DNA of 64,000 bases from Neoarius graeffei (Eukaryota > Chordata > Actinopteri > Siluriformes > Ariidae): the NCBI RefSeq assembly GCF_027579695.1, contig NC_083578.1:248001-312000 (forward strand). The letters run 5' to 3'. Below, piece after piece: positions 1-12,001 of the stretch. The position numbers and the translations under genes were made by a program. Every line of letters begins with the position of its first letter. The first letter of the stretch is position 1. The notes under the pieces are model-generated. The model saw only the letters and a list, made by a program, of their open reading frames with translations. It was not told the origin of the DNA and did not search any database.

Positions 1-893
1 CCCCACTGACACCAGATGTGTATCAGTCTGCTGATCTGACAGAGAAATGTTCAAAGAAATTTCATCACTGACGGACCAGACAGGGGTGAAAGCTGTACTG
101 TCAGTCAGTGGAGTCTGCAGAATGCAGTGCAGTCAGTCAGCGCCAATGTGATAATATAAGGACAATTTATTAAAAGCTTCTGTGCTGACGAAAAATACCA
201 TGGAACCAGTAACTAGACAAATAAAGGCAATTTAATAACATCACATTTCAGCTTACATCCAATATTTGAATGTCGAAAATGATTTTATAGCCCAATATAT
301 TTTTTTGTACTGTTATCAGCAACGTGAGCCGAGCCACCGGAAGTTCCCAGCGCACAATGCATGCTGGGATTTGGTAAAGGGCTTAATACTGAAGAGAACA
401 TGGTCATGCATCGACCTGATTTTTGATGGGTTTTGCAACCACGGGAAACCCGATCATGAGTGCAACATCTCAAACACTTGAGTAGAAGACTAACTTTGTT
501 TCAGGGCCTAGTAAAGAATGCCAACATACTTGCTGCCAAAGTTTAAATCAACTACCCACTGCCATAATTGGTAGGACTAAAGGCAATTAATGTGATTAAA
601 GATTAAAAATTGACTGCCGGACAACAAAACCTGCATCTTTATTTACATAAGATAGATGGGTTTTTATCCAGCACTTGTTATTAATTTGCTTTTTAAAAAA
701 TAATGTGGGATTAATGACTAACACATTTTACACTCACCGGGAGCACCGCGTTTAGCCAGGACAAAAAATATATAAGCTTTGAATATCTTTATCATTCTAG
801 CTAAACAGCTTGCATGACCTGAATCCCTCTTCTGTGAACGGTGTTGGCACAGCATGAGGTTTGAATCGAATGCGACCTGCATAGCCCAAGAGC
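1..893. other. No recognised gene
   Basis: I see no convincing coding exon, RNA gene or TE protein here. The two ORFs of 60-70 codons around 266-481 overlap on opposite strands and resemble no family I know. The first 150 bases repeat short GTCAGT words without a clear period. Confidence 0.5.
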
Positions 894-1261
894 TACAGTG
901 GTGCTTGAAAGTTTGTGAACCCTTTAGAGTTTTATATATTTCTGCATAAATATGACCTAAAACATCATCAGATTTTCACACAAGTCCTAAAAGTAGATAA
1001 AGAGAACCCAGTTAAACAAATGAGACAAAAATATTATACTTGGTCATTTATTTATTGAGAAAATGATCCAATATTACACATCTGTGAGTGGCAAAAGTAT
1101 GTGAACCTCTAGGATTAGCAGTTAATTTGAAGGTGAAATTAGAGTCAGGTGTTTTCAATCAATGGGATGACAATCAGGTGTGAGTGGGCACCCTGTTTTA
1201 TTTAAAGAACAGGGATCTATCAAAGTCTGATCTTCACAACATACGTTTGTGGAAGTGTATC

Positions 1262-1750
1262 ATGGCACGAACAAAAGAGATTTCTGAGGACCTCAGAAAA
1301 AGCGTTGTTGATGCTCATCAGGCTGGAAAAGGTTATAAAACCATCTCTAAAGAGTTTGGACTCCACCAATCCACAGTCAGACAGATTGTGTACAAATGGA
1401 GGAATTTCAAGACCATTGCTACCCTCCCCAGGAGTGGGCGACCAACAAAGATCACTCCAAGAGCAAGGCGTGTAATAGTCAGCGAGGTCACAAAGGACCC
1501 CATGGTAACTTCTAAGCAACTGAAGGCCTCTCTCACATTGGCTAATGTTAATGCTCATGAATCCACCATCAGGAGAACACTGAACAACAATGGTGTGCAT
1601 GGCAGGGTTGCAAGGAGAAAGCCACTGCTCTCCAAAAATAACATTGCTGCTTGTCTGTAGTTTGCTAAAGATAACGTGAACAAGCCAGAAGGCTACAGGA
1701 AAAATGCTTTGTGGACAGATGAGACCAAAATAGAACTTTTTGGTTTAAAT
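1262..1750 (+). pseudogene. Tc1 A transposase, N-terminal half (broken)
   Basis: The start is the ATG of MARTKEISEDLRKSVV. The paired helix-turn-helix DNA-binding region is present (KTISKEFGLHQSTVRQIV), followed by the GRPTKITPRARR hook and the second HTH up to GRVARRKPLL. A TAG at about 1658 replaces the CAG (Q) found at the same place in copy B. The frame then continues to KIELFGLNE, where the SINE interrupts it. The protein would bind its own inverted repeats and cut and paste the element. The catalytic centre is separated and the gene is dead. Confidence 0.9.
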
Positions 1751-1760
1751 GAGAAGCGTT

Positions 1761-2121
1761 GGTGTAGTCGTTAGCGCTGTCGCCTCACAGCAAGAAGGTC
1801 TGGGTTCGAGCCCAGTGGCCGGCGAGGGCCTTTCTGTGCAGAGTTTGCATGTTCTCCCCGTGTCCGCGTGGGTTTCCTCCGGGTGCTCCGGTTTCCCCCA
1901 CAGTCCAAAGACATGCAGGTTAGGTTAACTGGTGACTCTAAATTGAGCGTAGGTGTGAATGTGAGTGTGAATGGGTGTCTGTGTCTATGTGTCAGCCCTG
2001 TGATGACCTGGCGACTTGTCCAGGGTGTACCCCGCCTTTCGCCCGTAGTCAGCTGGGATAGGCTCCAGCTTGCCTGCGACCCTGTAGAAGGATAAAGCGG
2101 CTAGAGATAATGAGATGAGAT
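1761..2121 (+). mobile_element. tRNA-derived SINE in Tc1 A
   Basis: A tRNA-like head (A-box-like TAGTCGTTAGCGC, B-box-like GGTTCGAGCCC), the conserved body with GACATGCAGGTTAGG, and a tail of TGAGA repeats. The 10-bp TSD GAGAAGCGTT flanks it (1751-1760, 2122-2131) and is Tc1 sequence, so the SINE landed in the transposase gene. About ten bases of the head are missing. It codes for nothing; the open frames inside are chance. Confidence 0.93.
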
Positions 2122-2849
2122 GAGAAGCGTTATGTTTGGAGAAAGGAAAACACTGCATTCCAGCATAAGAACCTTATCCCATCTGTGAAACATGGTGGTG
2201 GTAGTATCATGGTTTGAGCCTGTTTTGCTGCATCTGGGCCAGGACGGCTTGCCATCATTGATGGAACAATGAATTCTGAATTATACCAACGAATTCTAAA
2301 GGAAAATGTCAGGACATCTGTCCATGAATTGAATCTCAAGAGAAGGTGAGTCATGCAGCAAGACAACGACCCTAACAGGCCTAGAAATTCATATATTTTT
2401 TCACCAGCCAGCTGAACTAGTTACCTTCCAAAGTAACTCGCCAAACAGAAAATCAACTAGCCAAAATTTGTTCATGTATGAATTTTACTTCTGTCAAAAA
2501 TAACACAAAAGAGAGTAGTTACCATTGTTCATGACTAATGTGCATTTATTTCAAGACCCGAGTATTTTGATACTGTTGTTAAATACATAAATGAGAACAC
2601 AGAGCACCATAATATAATATCAACAAATAATAATATATGGGTTGTTTTACAATCAGGGTACGCAAGCTAAAAATCACATTTAACACTTATTATCTTCAAT
2701 ATCAAAAGGCTTGACTAAATAAACTTGGTTGTTTATTGTAGCCCTGTGATAGCTCTATTTACCATGCAAATAAAATTTGGTGATAACGTTATTTTTGGTG
2801 AATGTATGGCAATATGTGTCATATTTAGCAAAATTACTCATGTCATTTA

Positions 2850-3507
2850 CGCTACGTTCACACTGCAAGGCTTAATGCTCAATTCCGATTTTTTTGTGAA
2901 ATCCGATTTTTTTGTGAGGTCGTTCACATTAACAAATATATGCGACTTGTATGTGATCCTCAGTATGAACAAAAAGCGACCTAAAAGTGTTCCGCATGCG
3001 CATTGCAGGATACGACGACGTCACACGCAGTGAGCATGGCCAGTGTTTACGGAAGTAAAACCGCCCGATTGCGGTATGACCCATCTAATCTAGCTTGAAT
3101 AGCTGCATCCCCCCAAATGGAAATCAGCTCCCTAACCTCTGCGTCCTTCCATTGAGAAGATTCAGAACCTTCACAGCCCGAAGCGTCCCTCGCATTGATG
3201 TCATATGCGCCATGTTGTTGTAACTTTTTTGAGAGACCCGCCGCCTACTTCAGCGCAGAATAGTGACATTTGTGGCTTGTTGATGACGTGTAAGTCGGAT
3301 GAATGCGACCTGGCGGTTCAGACTGAAGTCGCATATGAAAAGAGCGGATAGGGATCGGAATTAGGACCACATATCCAAACGGCCTGGGTCGGATTTGAAA
3401 AAATCGGATCTGTGTCATTCATATTGTCAATAAAAGATCGGATACAGGTCACATATGGGCGAAAAGATCGGATTTGAGTCACTTCAGCCTGCAGTGTGAA
3501 CGTAGCC
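2850..3507. mobile_element. PIF/Harbinger-type MITE
   Basis: Terminal repeats CGCTACGTTCACACTGCA and, inverted at the right end, GGCTACGTTCACACTGCA match at 17 of 18 positions. The 3-bp TSD TTA (2847-2849, 3508-3510) is typical of PIF/Harbinger. The interior repeats AATCCGAT and GATCGGAT words near both ends, possible transposase-binding sites. It is 658 bp with no coding capacity. Confidence 0.8.
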
Positions 3508-4159
3508 TTAGAAAAAGTGCTTTTTTGACCACAGGTAGCTCCAAAAGGGATGCACTTAAATCATTCTTTATACCATAAAACAAATATTTGGTTCCGTATC
3601 ATTGGAAACATAGTTAAGTTTTAATGTTGAATGCCAGTAAGTTTTCAGACTATTTTGATCAAATTAGTATGCAATTGTGTCAAAAAAATGTCCTCTCCGA
3701 GACAGCTAATTTTTCAATATAAAATAACATATCTCAAATGATTATTTTCATCCTAAAATGTGGTCAAGATATTGGGACATAAATATTAGAGACAACTAAC
3801 ACAAAGCTTACAGCCTTATATTTAAAAGCACTATGGAAGTAGTGGATTCTGAATTGTCAAAAAAAATGTCCTCTCCGAGAATCACTTCATTTGTTTCTCC
3901 CATCTTATAGCAGATTACACAAAAACTGTGTACAAGAACCAGTTTGAATCAATTTGAATTTTGGACCCCTGTGACACAAACTTTGTACCCTGATTGTAAA
4001 ATAACCCATATTGGAAAACTTGGCAACTTGGTGTATGAGTATTGAAAACAAATATACTTACTATCATGACTACAGCACCCAAAATATGTCCAACATGCTT
4101 TCTGTATTTAACCATTTATGAGAGAGAAAGCATTAGGAGCTTCATATTGACTAGGAATC

Positions 4160-4290
4160 TCATCTCATCTCATCATCTCTAGCCGCTTTATCCTGTTCTA
4201 CAGGGTCGCAGGCAAGCTGGAGCCTATCCCAGCTGACTACGGGCGAAAGGCGGGGTTCACCCTGGACAAGTCGCCAGGTCATCACAGGGC
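4160..4290 (-). mobile_element. SINE fragment, 5'-truncated
   Basis: The tail and 3' body of the same SINE family in reverse orientation, cut off after CATCACAGGGC. An 11-bp TSD, GACTAGGAATC, flanks it (4149-4159, 4291-4301). The perfect TSD shows that truncation happened during target-primed insertion, not by later deletion. Confidence 0.92.
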
Positions 4291-4784
4291 GACTAGGAAT
4301 CAACTTGAAAAAAATTAATTATTCCATAGAAATCGTATCGCAGCCAAGGCCTACCCTGCTCCCACGTTTGCTTATAAGTCCTTTGTCGTTTCTCCTTCTC
4401 GTATGCTTTATCGGCAGCCTTTTTCTCCTCTTCAGACTGAGGTTGCTTTGTCCCCATTTCTGGCGGTTTCTGTACACCTTTCAGAAAATTCCATATCGCA
4501 ACGTAGCTTTGGCAGATGTAAACAACAAAAACACGTGTTTAAATGGGCAATAATGTGGCTGCATCTATTGAATTTGATAACGTGATTACCGCGATATTCA
4601 GCAAGATGTGTTATATGCATGCACAGTAGTGAAAAAAACGACAGCCTGACTCGTACACGATATGATTCGGAATTCTTCAGTATTTTCCGTCCTGCCGATA
4701 AACACATCGATTAACACAGACACGGCACGCGCTTAATATGTGGCGGCTTTAGTTGACGGTGCGTCTGAATCTTTGAATCTTCGC

Positions 4785-4787
<3 letters not shown>

Positions 4788-4837
<50 letters not shown>

Positions 4838-4838
4838 C
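4788..4838. repeat. (TA)n then poly-T
   Basis: A run of about 16 TA units passes directly into about 17 T residues, inside the hAT-like element near its right end. Confidence 0.9.
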
Positions 4839-4944
4839 AACTAGCCAGCCGGGCTGGCTAGTGACAGGAATTGCCCGCCAAATGACAAATTAAGTCACCT
4901 CGGGCGACCGGACCACCGCGAATTTCGAGCCGTGCCTAAGCACA

Positions 4945-5217
4945 AGTTGTTCTACCAAAGAATGGTTAAAGAAGAATAAAGTTAATGTTTTGGAATGGCC
5001 AAGTCAAAGTCCTGACCTTAATCCAATGGAAATGTTGTGGAAGGACCTGAAGCGAGCAGTTCATGTGAGGAAACCCACCAACATCCCAGAGTTGAAGCTG
5101 TTCTGTACGGAGGAACGGGCTAAAATTCCTCCAAGCCGGTGTGCAGGACTGATCAACAGTTACCGCAAACATTTAGTTGCAGTTATTGCTGCACAAGGGG
5201 GTCACACCAGATACTGA
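4945..5217 (+). pseudogene. Tc1 A transposase, C-terminal part
   Basis: It resumes the transposase frame after the hAT-like insertion and contains LEWPSQSPDLNPMEMLW, which holds the catalytic glutamate of the DD34E triad, then the Tc1 C-terminus ending VIAAQGGHTRY and a stop. The second catalytic aspartate block (QQDNDP) lies just left of the insertion at about 2355-2372. The piece is separated from the rest by 2.5 kb. Confidence 0.9.
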
Positions 5218-5432
5218 AAGCAAAGGCTCACATACTTTTACCACTCACAGATATGTAATATTGGATCATTTTCCTCAATAAATAAATGACCAAGTATAAT
5301 ATTTTTGTCTCATTTCTTTAACTGGCTTCTCTTTACTTTTAGGACTTGTGGGAAAATCTGATGTTTTAGGTCAAGTTTATGAAGAAATATAGAAAATTCT
5401 AAAGGGTTCACAAACTTTCAAGCACCACTGTA

Positions 5433-6238
5433 CATCATAGTGTAAGAAGCAGCAAGCCAATCAAGATACAGGAAACCTATCAACAATAGTACATCATGCT
5501 GACCTTTGACTCCACCCACAAAATGACAATATGGCCACGCCCTTGAGTGGAACATAAGCGAGTGGGAATACAAAAGAATTATGAAAGCACTGCTTTATGC
5601 GACACAGCATGACAATACAGGGCAGTCAAAATGCATTTGTGCAAAATATGTAATATTTCTAGCCTATGTTTATTTTTTGCTGCGGGTTAAGTATTTTAGA
5701 TTGAGTTTAGCAGTAGTTTGTTTTTCCTTATGATAACAGGCACGAGACAAATTTATAAGTTGTGGCACGAAAATGGCAATAATATTGTAGTGGGTTGGGA
5801 TGAATAGACAGAGGAAGAAACACAGAAACGGACATTCAAGTACAGTTAAAAATTGTAAGAGAGTAGAAAATACGCTAAAATAGAATGAGATAAAATACAA
5901 GAATAAAAGTTACAGTGCAGAGAGAGGAATTAGTCAAAAGTCTTAAATGTGATTTAATAAAAGGCAGCAGCAAAGAAGAAAGTATTCAGCCTTGATTTAA
6001 AAAGAACTAAAAGATGCAGCAGACACAAAGTACTTTGTATTTATTAATGTGGGAAATACGCTCAGTATAATATGGATTTATCACAAAAATACAGGCATGT
6101 CTTTATTATTTCGAAAACCCACCAGCCAACTGATCCGGCACGTTTTAATTGTGCGACAGCAATGATGTAAATAATGGCGCGGTGGAGTAGCGTCCCAAAG
6201 TGGGGTTTTCTTCCCCCCATTTTACCAATGAGCTCACT
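5433..6238. other. No recognised feature
   Basis: AT-rich sequence with only short chance ORFs. I recognise no exon or TE protein. Confidence 0.5.
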
Positions 6239-7726
6239 ATATAGACCCCTTTCACTGACGTCACCCGAAACCGGAAGTAAACAGACCCTGCGCCATTTTG
6301 GAAGACCAACAAACTCGTGATAACGGCAGCGGTATGTGAACCCACGAGAATAAAGTGGAGTGGCAAACGACTTAAACAAATCTGAGCTGTTTTATTTATG
6401 ATTTATTGGCCCAAAAGTAGACTTGAAAGAAACCTGTGTGAGACTTGGCAAAAAACTGTGGATATAATGGATAAGTCTGTGCATGATCTGCGGACACTTT
6501 GAGGTAAGCAAACGCAAGAAATTCAGATTTAAAACATGCTAAATTGGCCTCAAGTTGATAACTGTATGAGGAGCAAGCCTCCCAGACTTCTACAATTTAA
6601 TAATAATAATAACTATGTGTAGGTTATTCTTAATAACAGCTGTAATATCACGAACCAAGCCACTAACAACATAATTGTAAGTCTGTAGCCCTTTGTAGGC
6701 TTTCAAGTCATCAGCAGTGTAGGCACTGGGTGTAAACAACAAATAGTTTACAATGTCTGGGTAGCAAACAGATGGCAGAATTGGTGTCCGGTCCTCCTTA
6801 TGTATCTGACACGGAGAAATAATATAAATCGTGCTGCCTGCCAGATTACAGTCGTCTGTTTTATTGTATCAGTACTAGTATCACTTACTATACTCATCAG
6901 TCATAGATTAGTCCAGTACAACATGACCAGCTTGCTTTTTTTCCATTTGACTGTCGCAAGTTTTTTCAGGCTGGTACAGTCAAAAATTGAAAAAAGTTTT
7001 GGCCTACTAAACTAGTCATCGATTCTACTAGTGTATTAATTGGAGTCGACATGAAAACGTTCGGTAAAAACTTTAAACCAGTACAATCTCTTCTTCAAAG
7101 TTTCACCAAATGGTTTTATTTATGCAATTTAAAGCTCATAATACTGTATAACTTTGGTAGAGTAAAAGCACGGAGCAAAAACATGGCTGAATCCTGAATG
7201 ACTCCTATTTGTTTAAATAGGGGACTACATAGGCGGCAAAATGTAGTTTCTTTTTCCCTGCCATGGAAGCGCACTTGTATACCGAGGAGGAAAGCAATTT
7301 GCATTACAGCCGTGAGGCGGCTTGGCTCGGTTTTCCCTTTCGGGCGCTCTCGTTTTCTGTTAGAATTTGGTAAAGAAAAAAAATATATATATTATTTACC
7401 AGCTTACCGGGTCCATTAACATAAATCTGACAGCTGACAAGGTCAGGATATAAACGAACTTTTGCGTTAAACTGTGTGCTTGGATTCACATCATTTTTTC
7501 TGAGTCTTATCATATGGGTCAAACCCATCAATCACAGCCAGTTTCTCCACATACCATGCCCTTTCTGCAACTGGTAATGTACTCACATAACCCGAATTAT
7601 CATCCATCGTGTCACTTTACTCTCGCTCGTACTTTGTTTTATATTGTGAGTGCATGTACTTGGTCTTCCAATATGGCGCCTAACAAAATCTCGCGGCGCG
7701 GTGACGTCATGTGAAAGGGGTCTATA
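6239..7726. mobile_element. TIR element with CRE-like termini
   Basis: The left end reads TATAGACCCCTTTCAC then TGACGTCACC. The right end in reverse complement reads TATAGACCCCTTTCAC then ATGACGTCACC. So there are inverted repeats of about 28 bp with one small indel, each carrying a TGACGTCA palindrome. CCATTTTGGAAGACCAA near the left end also has an inverted counterpart (CCATATTGGAAGACCAA) near the right end. The exact TSD cannot be separated from the TATA at the ends, so the superfamily is open. No transposase frame is seen; it is probably a non-autonomous DNA transposon of about 1.5 kb. Confidence 0.7.
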
Positions 7727-8845
7727 GTCCTCTATATAGAATTCCCTAGATAGTGAGTAAGGGGTAGTGAATGAGTGAGTGATTTCGGACACAGCTCTGG
7801 TCGATGTTTAGTGGCTAATTACTGTAATTGGTCAAGTTGGTGTTTTGAGCCACTGAATTTCATTCCTACTTAAAAACAAGCATTCAATAGGAAAGAAAAA
7901 AATGTTGCCTATACATAGTATTGCAAACAGTGACACAGTAAATGATGAAACCCGCCACCACAGTTATTAATTTCTCCTCCACCGCACTCGGTTCGAATGG
8001 AACCAAAATTTACACGACTGGGTTTCCGAGTATTCTTTCGAGCAGAGCACTTCTAAATTCCGATTGGTTACCGGCGACCCGCGTCATAGCTCATTTGCAT
8101 AAACTTGCCTGGACTTGCGCTTTACTCCCCGCCGCTGAGGGGGCGGGGTCACAGAGAACATTAGAACACTCTGCTCTGAGCCTTACTAGAGATTATCACT
8201 AGACTGTCTGATCACGCATTAGATCATTTTAGATGCGTAAACGGCAAAATCAAACATTTTCTTTTCAACAGGTATTTATTCTCATCAGTATACAGTGTGA
8301 AAATCAGCGCACTCAAACAATGAAATACCGTAAATATCCCAAAATAAAATTCTGAATCTGAATTCTTACTTGTGGACCGTGATCCCGCTTGCTTTCCAAT
8401 ATTTATTAGCATAATGGGTGCAGTTACTCGCGAAGCATTCATGCCGCTTCCAGGGAACCTCATCGGCTCGTTTATTTCTCATCCTAAAGGCCCTAAAGAT
8501 CAGCTTTATAAGATATAGTCATGAAAAGCCCACAGCCAATACATTCAGTGCAACGAATCCGTTCTATTGTATTACGGGACTTCTGGTCGAGGCGAACAGC
8601 GGCTTTTTTTTTCTTCTCCAATGTTTTCTGGCGGTTGGAGAGGCAGCTAATGAGCGCGTTACTGCCACCACCTGGACTGGAGTTTCAGAGTGGAGGACGC
8701 CGACCCTAACAAACTTCTACAAATTAAAATTAAATGTAATTTATAAATGTGGACGATTACATGCCTGGACCCATCTGGGGCTGTTTCACAAGCATAGTTG
8801 TCTTTCTGAACAACACCAACTAACTCCTGTAACGATCAGTATATA
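7727..8845. other. No clear gene; CpG-containing stretch and repeat-like remnant
   Basis: 7980-8170 is locally GC-rich with an ATTTGCAT octamer and a GATTGG (CCAAT-type) box, promoter-like by composition only. 8630-8700 contains GAGCGCGTTACTGCCACC and CTGGACTGGAG, words I associate with a dispersed fish repeat, without certainty. No exon is supported. Confidence 0.35.
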
Positions 8846-8978
8846 CAGGTACATCTAAAAAAATTAGAATATTGTGAAAAATTTAAATATTTTCCAGAAG
8901 TTATTTAAGAAAGTGAAAATTTAATATATTCTACACTCATTAGATGTAAACCAAAATGTTTCAAGCATTTTGCTATTT
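8846..8978 (+). mobile_element. Left terminus of a third Tc1 family
   Basis: It begins CAGGTACATCTAAAAAAATT after TA (8844-8845) and parallels the inverted repeat that ends at 42643 (reverse complement CAGGTGAATCTAAAAAAATT). It runs to TTTCAAGCATTTT and is then cut off by the LINE at 8981. The next part of the same inverted repeat appears at 25066. It may be the true left end of the Tc1 copy ending at 42643. Confidence 0.65.
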
Positions 8979-9239
8979 TATGAATGAATGAATGAATGAA
9001 TTTATTTTTATTTCGAACATGTTTAAAAAAAATGTATGTAACTATTTGTACATACAAAGAAAGAAAACAAGAAATTGAAAAAAAACAAAGAGCTAAGACA
9101 TTACAAAACACCGCACATTGTTCGAAAAAGGAGTGGGAAGAAGTACAATACTTTTTTAAATTTCCCACCCCTTTTTAACTACCCCGAAATCCAAACTATA
9201 TTAATATTAATACACCTATAAAAATATATACCATATATA

Positions 9240-9373
9240 CACCATGAATATCTATATAAATATATAATTACAAAAATAAAAATATACTACATACCATATA
9301 TATACACTTCATAAATATTTATATAAATATATAATTACAAAAATAAATATATACTACATACCATATATACACT

Positions 9374-9427
<54 letters not shown>

Positions 9428-9480
9428 TTCATAAATATCTATATAAATATATAATTGCAAAATTAAATATCTACTACATA
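9240..9480. repeat. AT-rich tandem repeat, unit about 67 bp
   Basis: The block TCTATATAAATATATAATTAC, then CAAAAATAAA and TACTACATACCATATA, occurs at about 9251, 9318 and 9438. The first two copies are 67 bp apart. The third is displaced by a (TA)n expansion of about 50 bp. It lies in the 3' region of the LINE. Confidence 0.8.
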
Positions 9481-9818
9481 TCTATCCCTGTAAATAAGAA
9501 GATATAAACTATCCCCATAAATAAATATCTACCATATACTAAGTTAGTTCTAATATAACAATCAACCCTATTCTATTTATCCCTCATCATCCTCTGTTAA
9601 CCTACTTCCTCTTCTAGATACTTGTTTAAAAATATTTTTTCGTACCTTTTTTTAAACAGATTTATATTTCCACTTTGTTTTATTTCTGTCTCCAGTCTGT
9701 TCCATAAAGTCACCCCACAGCTCGATACGCACATGCTTTTCATATTTGTTCAAACCTTTGGTTTTTTAAAATTTAGGTCTCCCCTTAGATTATATCCCCC
9801 CTCTCTCTCACTAAACAT

Positions 9819-10122
9819 CTCATCTCATTATCTGTAGCTGCTTTATCCTGTTCTACAGGGTCGCAGGCGAGCTGGAGCCTATCCCAGCTGACTACGGGCG
9901 AAAGGCGAGGTACACCCTGGACAAGTCACCAGGTCATCACAGGGCTGACACATAGACACAGACAACCATTCACACTCACATTCACACCTACGCTCAATTT
10001 AGAGTCACCAGTTAACCTAACCTGCATGTCTTTGGACTGTGGGGGAAACCGGAGCACCCGGAGGAAACCCACGCGGACACGGGGAGAACATGCAAACTCC
10101 GCACAGAAAGGCCCTCGCAGGC
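9819..10122 (-). mobile_element. SINE, 5'-truncated
   Basis: The tRNA-SINE family in reverse orientation, lacking the tRNA-like head. The 12-bp TSD CTCACTAAACAT (9807-9818, 10123-10134) lies in LINE coding sequence. Confidence 0.92.
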
Positions 10123-10485
10123 CTCACTAAACATTCCTTGTATATTTTTTGGCAATAGATTATTTCTCGCTTTGTACATTATTTGTGCTGTTCTGAATTT
10201 GACCAGATCCATAAATTTCAACATGTGTGATTTTATGAATAGTGAGTTTGTGAGATCTCTGTATCCTGTTTTGTTTATTGTCCTTATTGTCCTTGCTCTT
10301 TTCTGTATTGTACATATCGGCTGTAGAGTGGTTTTGTAGGTGTTTCCCCAGACTTCAACACAGTAAGTCAGATACGGTAAAAATAATGAGTAATATAGAG
10401 TATGCAAAGATTTGCAATCAAGGATATGCTTTGTTTTCCACAGAATTGCCGAGCACTTTGCCAGTTTTGCTCGTACGTATCCTAC

Positions 10486-11999
10486 GTGTCCTAAAAGTAC
10501 ATAAAGAGAACCCAGTTAAACAAATTAGACAAAAATATTATACTTGGTCATTTATTTATTGAGGAAAATGATCCAATATTACATATCTGTGAGTGGTAAA
10601 AGTATGTGAAACTCTAGGATTAGCAGTTAATTTGATGGTGAATTTAGAGTCAGGTGTTTTCAATCAGTGGGATTACAATCAGGTGTGAGTGGGCACCCTG
10701 TTTTATTTAAAGAACAGGGATCTATCAAAGTCTGATCTTCACAACACATGTTTGTGAAAGTGTATCATGGCATGAACAAAGGAGATTTCTGAGGACCTCA
10801 GAAAAAGCGTTGTTGATGCTCATCAGGCTGGAAAAGGTGACAAAACCATCTCTAAAGAGTTTGGACTCCACCAATCCACAGTCAGACAGATTGTGTACAA
10901 ATGGAGGAAATTCAAGACCATTGTTACCCTCCCCAGGAGTGGTCGACCAACAAAGATCACTCCAAGAGCAAGGCGTGTAATAGTCGGCGAGGTCACAAAG
11001 GACCCCAGGGTAACTTCTAAGCAACTGAAGGTCTCTCTCAAATTGGTTAATGTTCATGTTCATGAGTCCACCATCAGGAGAACACTGAACAACAATGGTG
11101 TGTATGGCAGGGTTGCAAGGAGAAAGCCACTGCTCTCCAAAAAGGACATTGCTGCTTGTCTGCAGTTTGCTAAAGATAACGTGGACAAGCCAGAAGACTA
11201 TTGGAAAAATGTTTTGTGGACAGATGAGACCAAAATAGAACTTTTTGGTTTAAATGAGAAGCATTATGCTTGGAGAAAGGAAAACACTGCATTCCAGCAT
11301 AAGAAACTTATCCCATCTGTGAAACATGGTGGTGGTAGTATCATGGTTTGGGCCTGTTTTGCTGCATCTGGGCCAGGACGGCTTGCCATCATTGATGGAA
11401 CAATGAATTCTGAATTATACTAGCAAATTCTAAAGGAAAATCTGTCCATGAACTGAATCTCAAGAGCAGGTGGGTCATGCAGCAAGACAACAACCCTAAG
11501 CACACAAGTCGTTCTACCAAAAAATGGTTAAAGACGTATAAAGTTAATGTTTTGGAATGGCCAAGTCAAAGCCCTGACCTTAATCCAATCAAAATGTGGT
11601 GAGAGGACCTGAAGCAAGCAGTTCATGTGAGGAAACCCACCAACATCCCAGAGTTGAAGCTGTTCTGTACGGAGGAATGGGCTAAAATTCATCCAAGCCG
11701 GTGTGCAGGACTGATCAACAGTTACTGGAAATGTTTAGTTGCAGTTATTGCTGCACAAGGGGGTCACACCAGATACTGAAAGTAAAGGTTCACATACTTT
11801 TGCCACTCACTGATATGTAATATTGGATCATTTTCCTCAATAAATAAATGACCAAGTATAATATTTTTGTCTCATTTGTTTAACTGGGTTCTCTTTATCT
11901 ACTTTTAGGACTTGTGTGAAAATCTGATAATGTTTTAGGCCATATTTATGCAGAAATATAGAAAATTCTAAAGGGTTCACAAACTTTCAAGCACCACTG
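10486..11999 (+). mobile_element. Tc1 element B
   Basis: Same family as element A. The right end CACCACTG at 11999 is followed by TA. The outermost part of the left inverted repeat is missing, and homology begins at TCCTAAAAGTACATAAAG. Not interrupted by other elements, so it serves as reference for reading copy A. Confidence 0.92.
10767..11779 (+). pseudogene. Tc1 B transposase (inactivated)
   Basis: The frame starts at ATG 10767, but codon 3 is TGA where copy A has CGA (R). It is then open through the HTH region and the first catalytic aspartate (VLWTDETKIELFG) to a TAG after NSELY (CAG in the parent). A 10-base deletion relative to copy A (about 11441) shifts the frame before QQDNNPKHT. 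The DD34E glutamate block survives as SQSPDLNPIK with E changed to K, so even a repaired frame would lack the catalytic glutamate. The C-terminus GGHTRY is present. Confidence 0.9.
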
Positions 12000-12001
12000 T
12001 A

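Larger units (their letters stand above)
2376..4934. mobile_element. hAT-like non-autonomous element in Tc1 A
   Basis: Left end CAGGCCTAGAAATTC and right end (reverse complement) CACGGCTCGAAATTC form imperfect terminal inverted repeats. CCTAA flanks both sides (2371-2375, 4935-4939), which may be a true 5-bp duplication or a decayed 8-bp one, since the left copy seems to have lost a G. Tc1 transposase sequence resumes immediately at the right border. Subterminal words AACTAGCC and GGCTAGT occur near both ends in opposite orientation. No transposase frame is visible. It hosts a Harbinger-type MITE and a truncated SINE. Confidence 0.7.
896..5430 (+). mobile_element. Tc1/mariner element A, split by two insertions
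   Basis: Both ends read CAGTGGTGCTTGAAAGTTTG (direct at 896, reverse complement ending at 5430) and both are flanked by TA (894-895 and 5431-5432), the Tc1 target. The long terminal inverted repeat continues through the internal CTTGGTCATTTATTTATTGA block. The transposase gene lies on the plus strand but is interrupted by a SINE (1761-2121) and a hAT-like element (2376-4934). Without them the element would be about 1.6 kb, normal for Tc1. Copy B at 10486-11999 belongs to the same family and was the guide for the junctions. The element is inactive. Confidence 0.93.
8981..10415 (-). mobile_element. L2/CR1-type LINE, 3' end
   Basis: Reverse orientation. The 3' tail is (TGAA)n at 8981-9001, followed by an AT-rich 3' region. 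Coding sequence at 9600-9818 and 10123-10407 is the C-terminal end of a LINE ORF2: LYYSLFLPYLTYCVEVWGN is typical of the region after the reverse transcriptase, and further on MKSMCVSSCGVTLWN-like sequence is readable. A SINE (9819-10122) splits the coding part. The 5' end is truncated, so there are no catalytic domains. Confidence 0.75.

Noticed and set aside
2725..3033. 102-codon ORF at 2725-3033
   Set aside because: It crosses the border of the Harbinger-type MITE and has no recognisable motif.
7942..8202. CpG-island promoter of a host gene at 7980-8170
   Set aside because: Composition and two promoter-type words only; no downstream exon could be supported on either strand.
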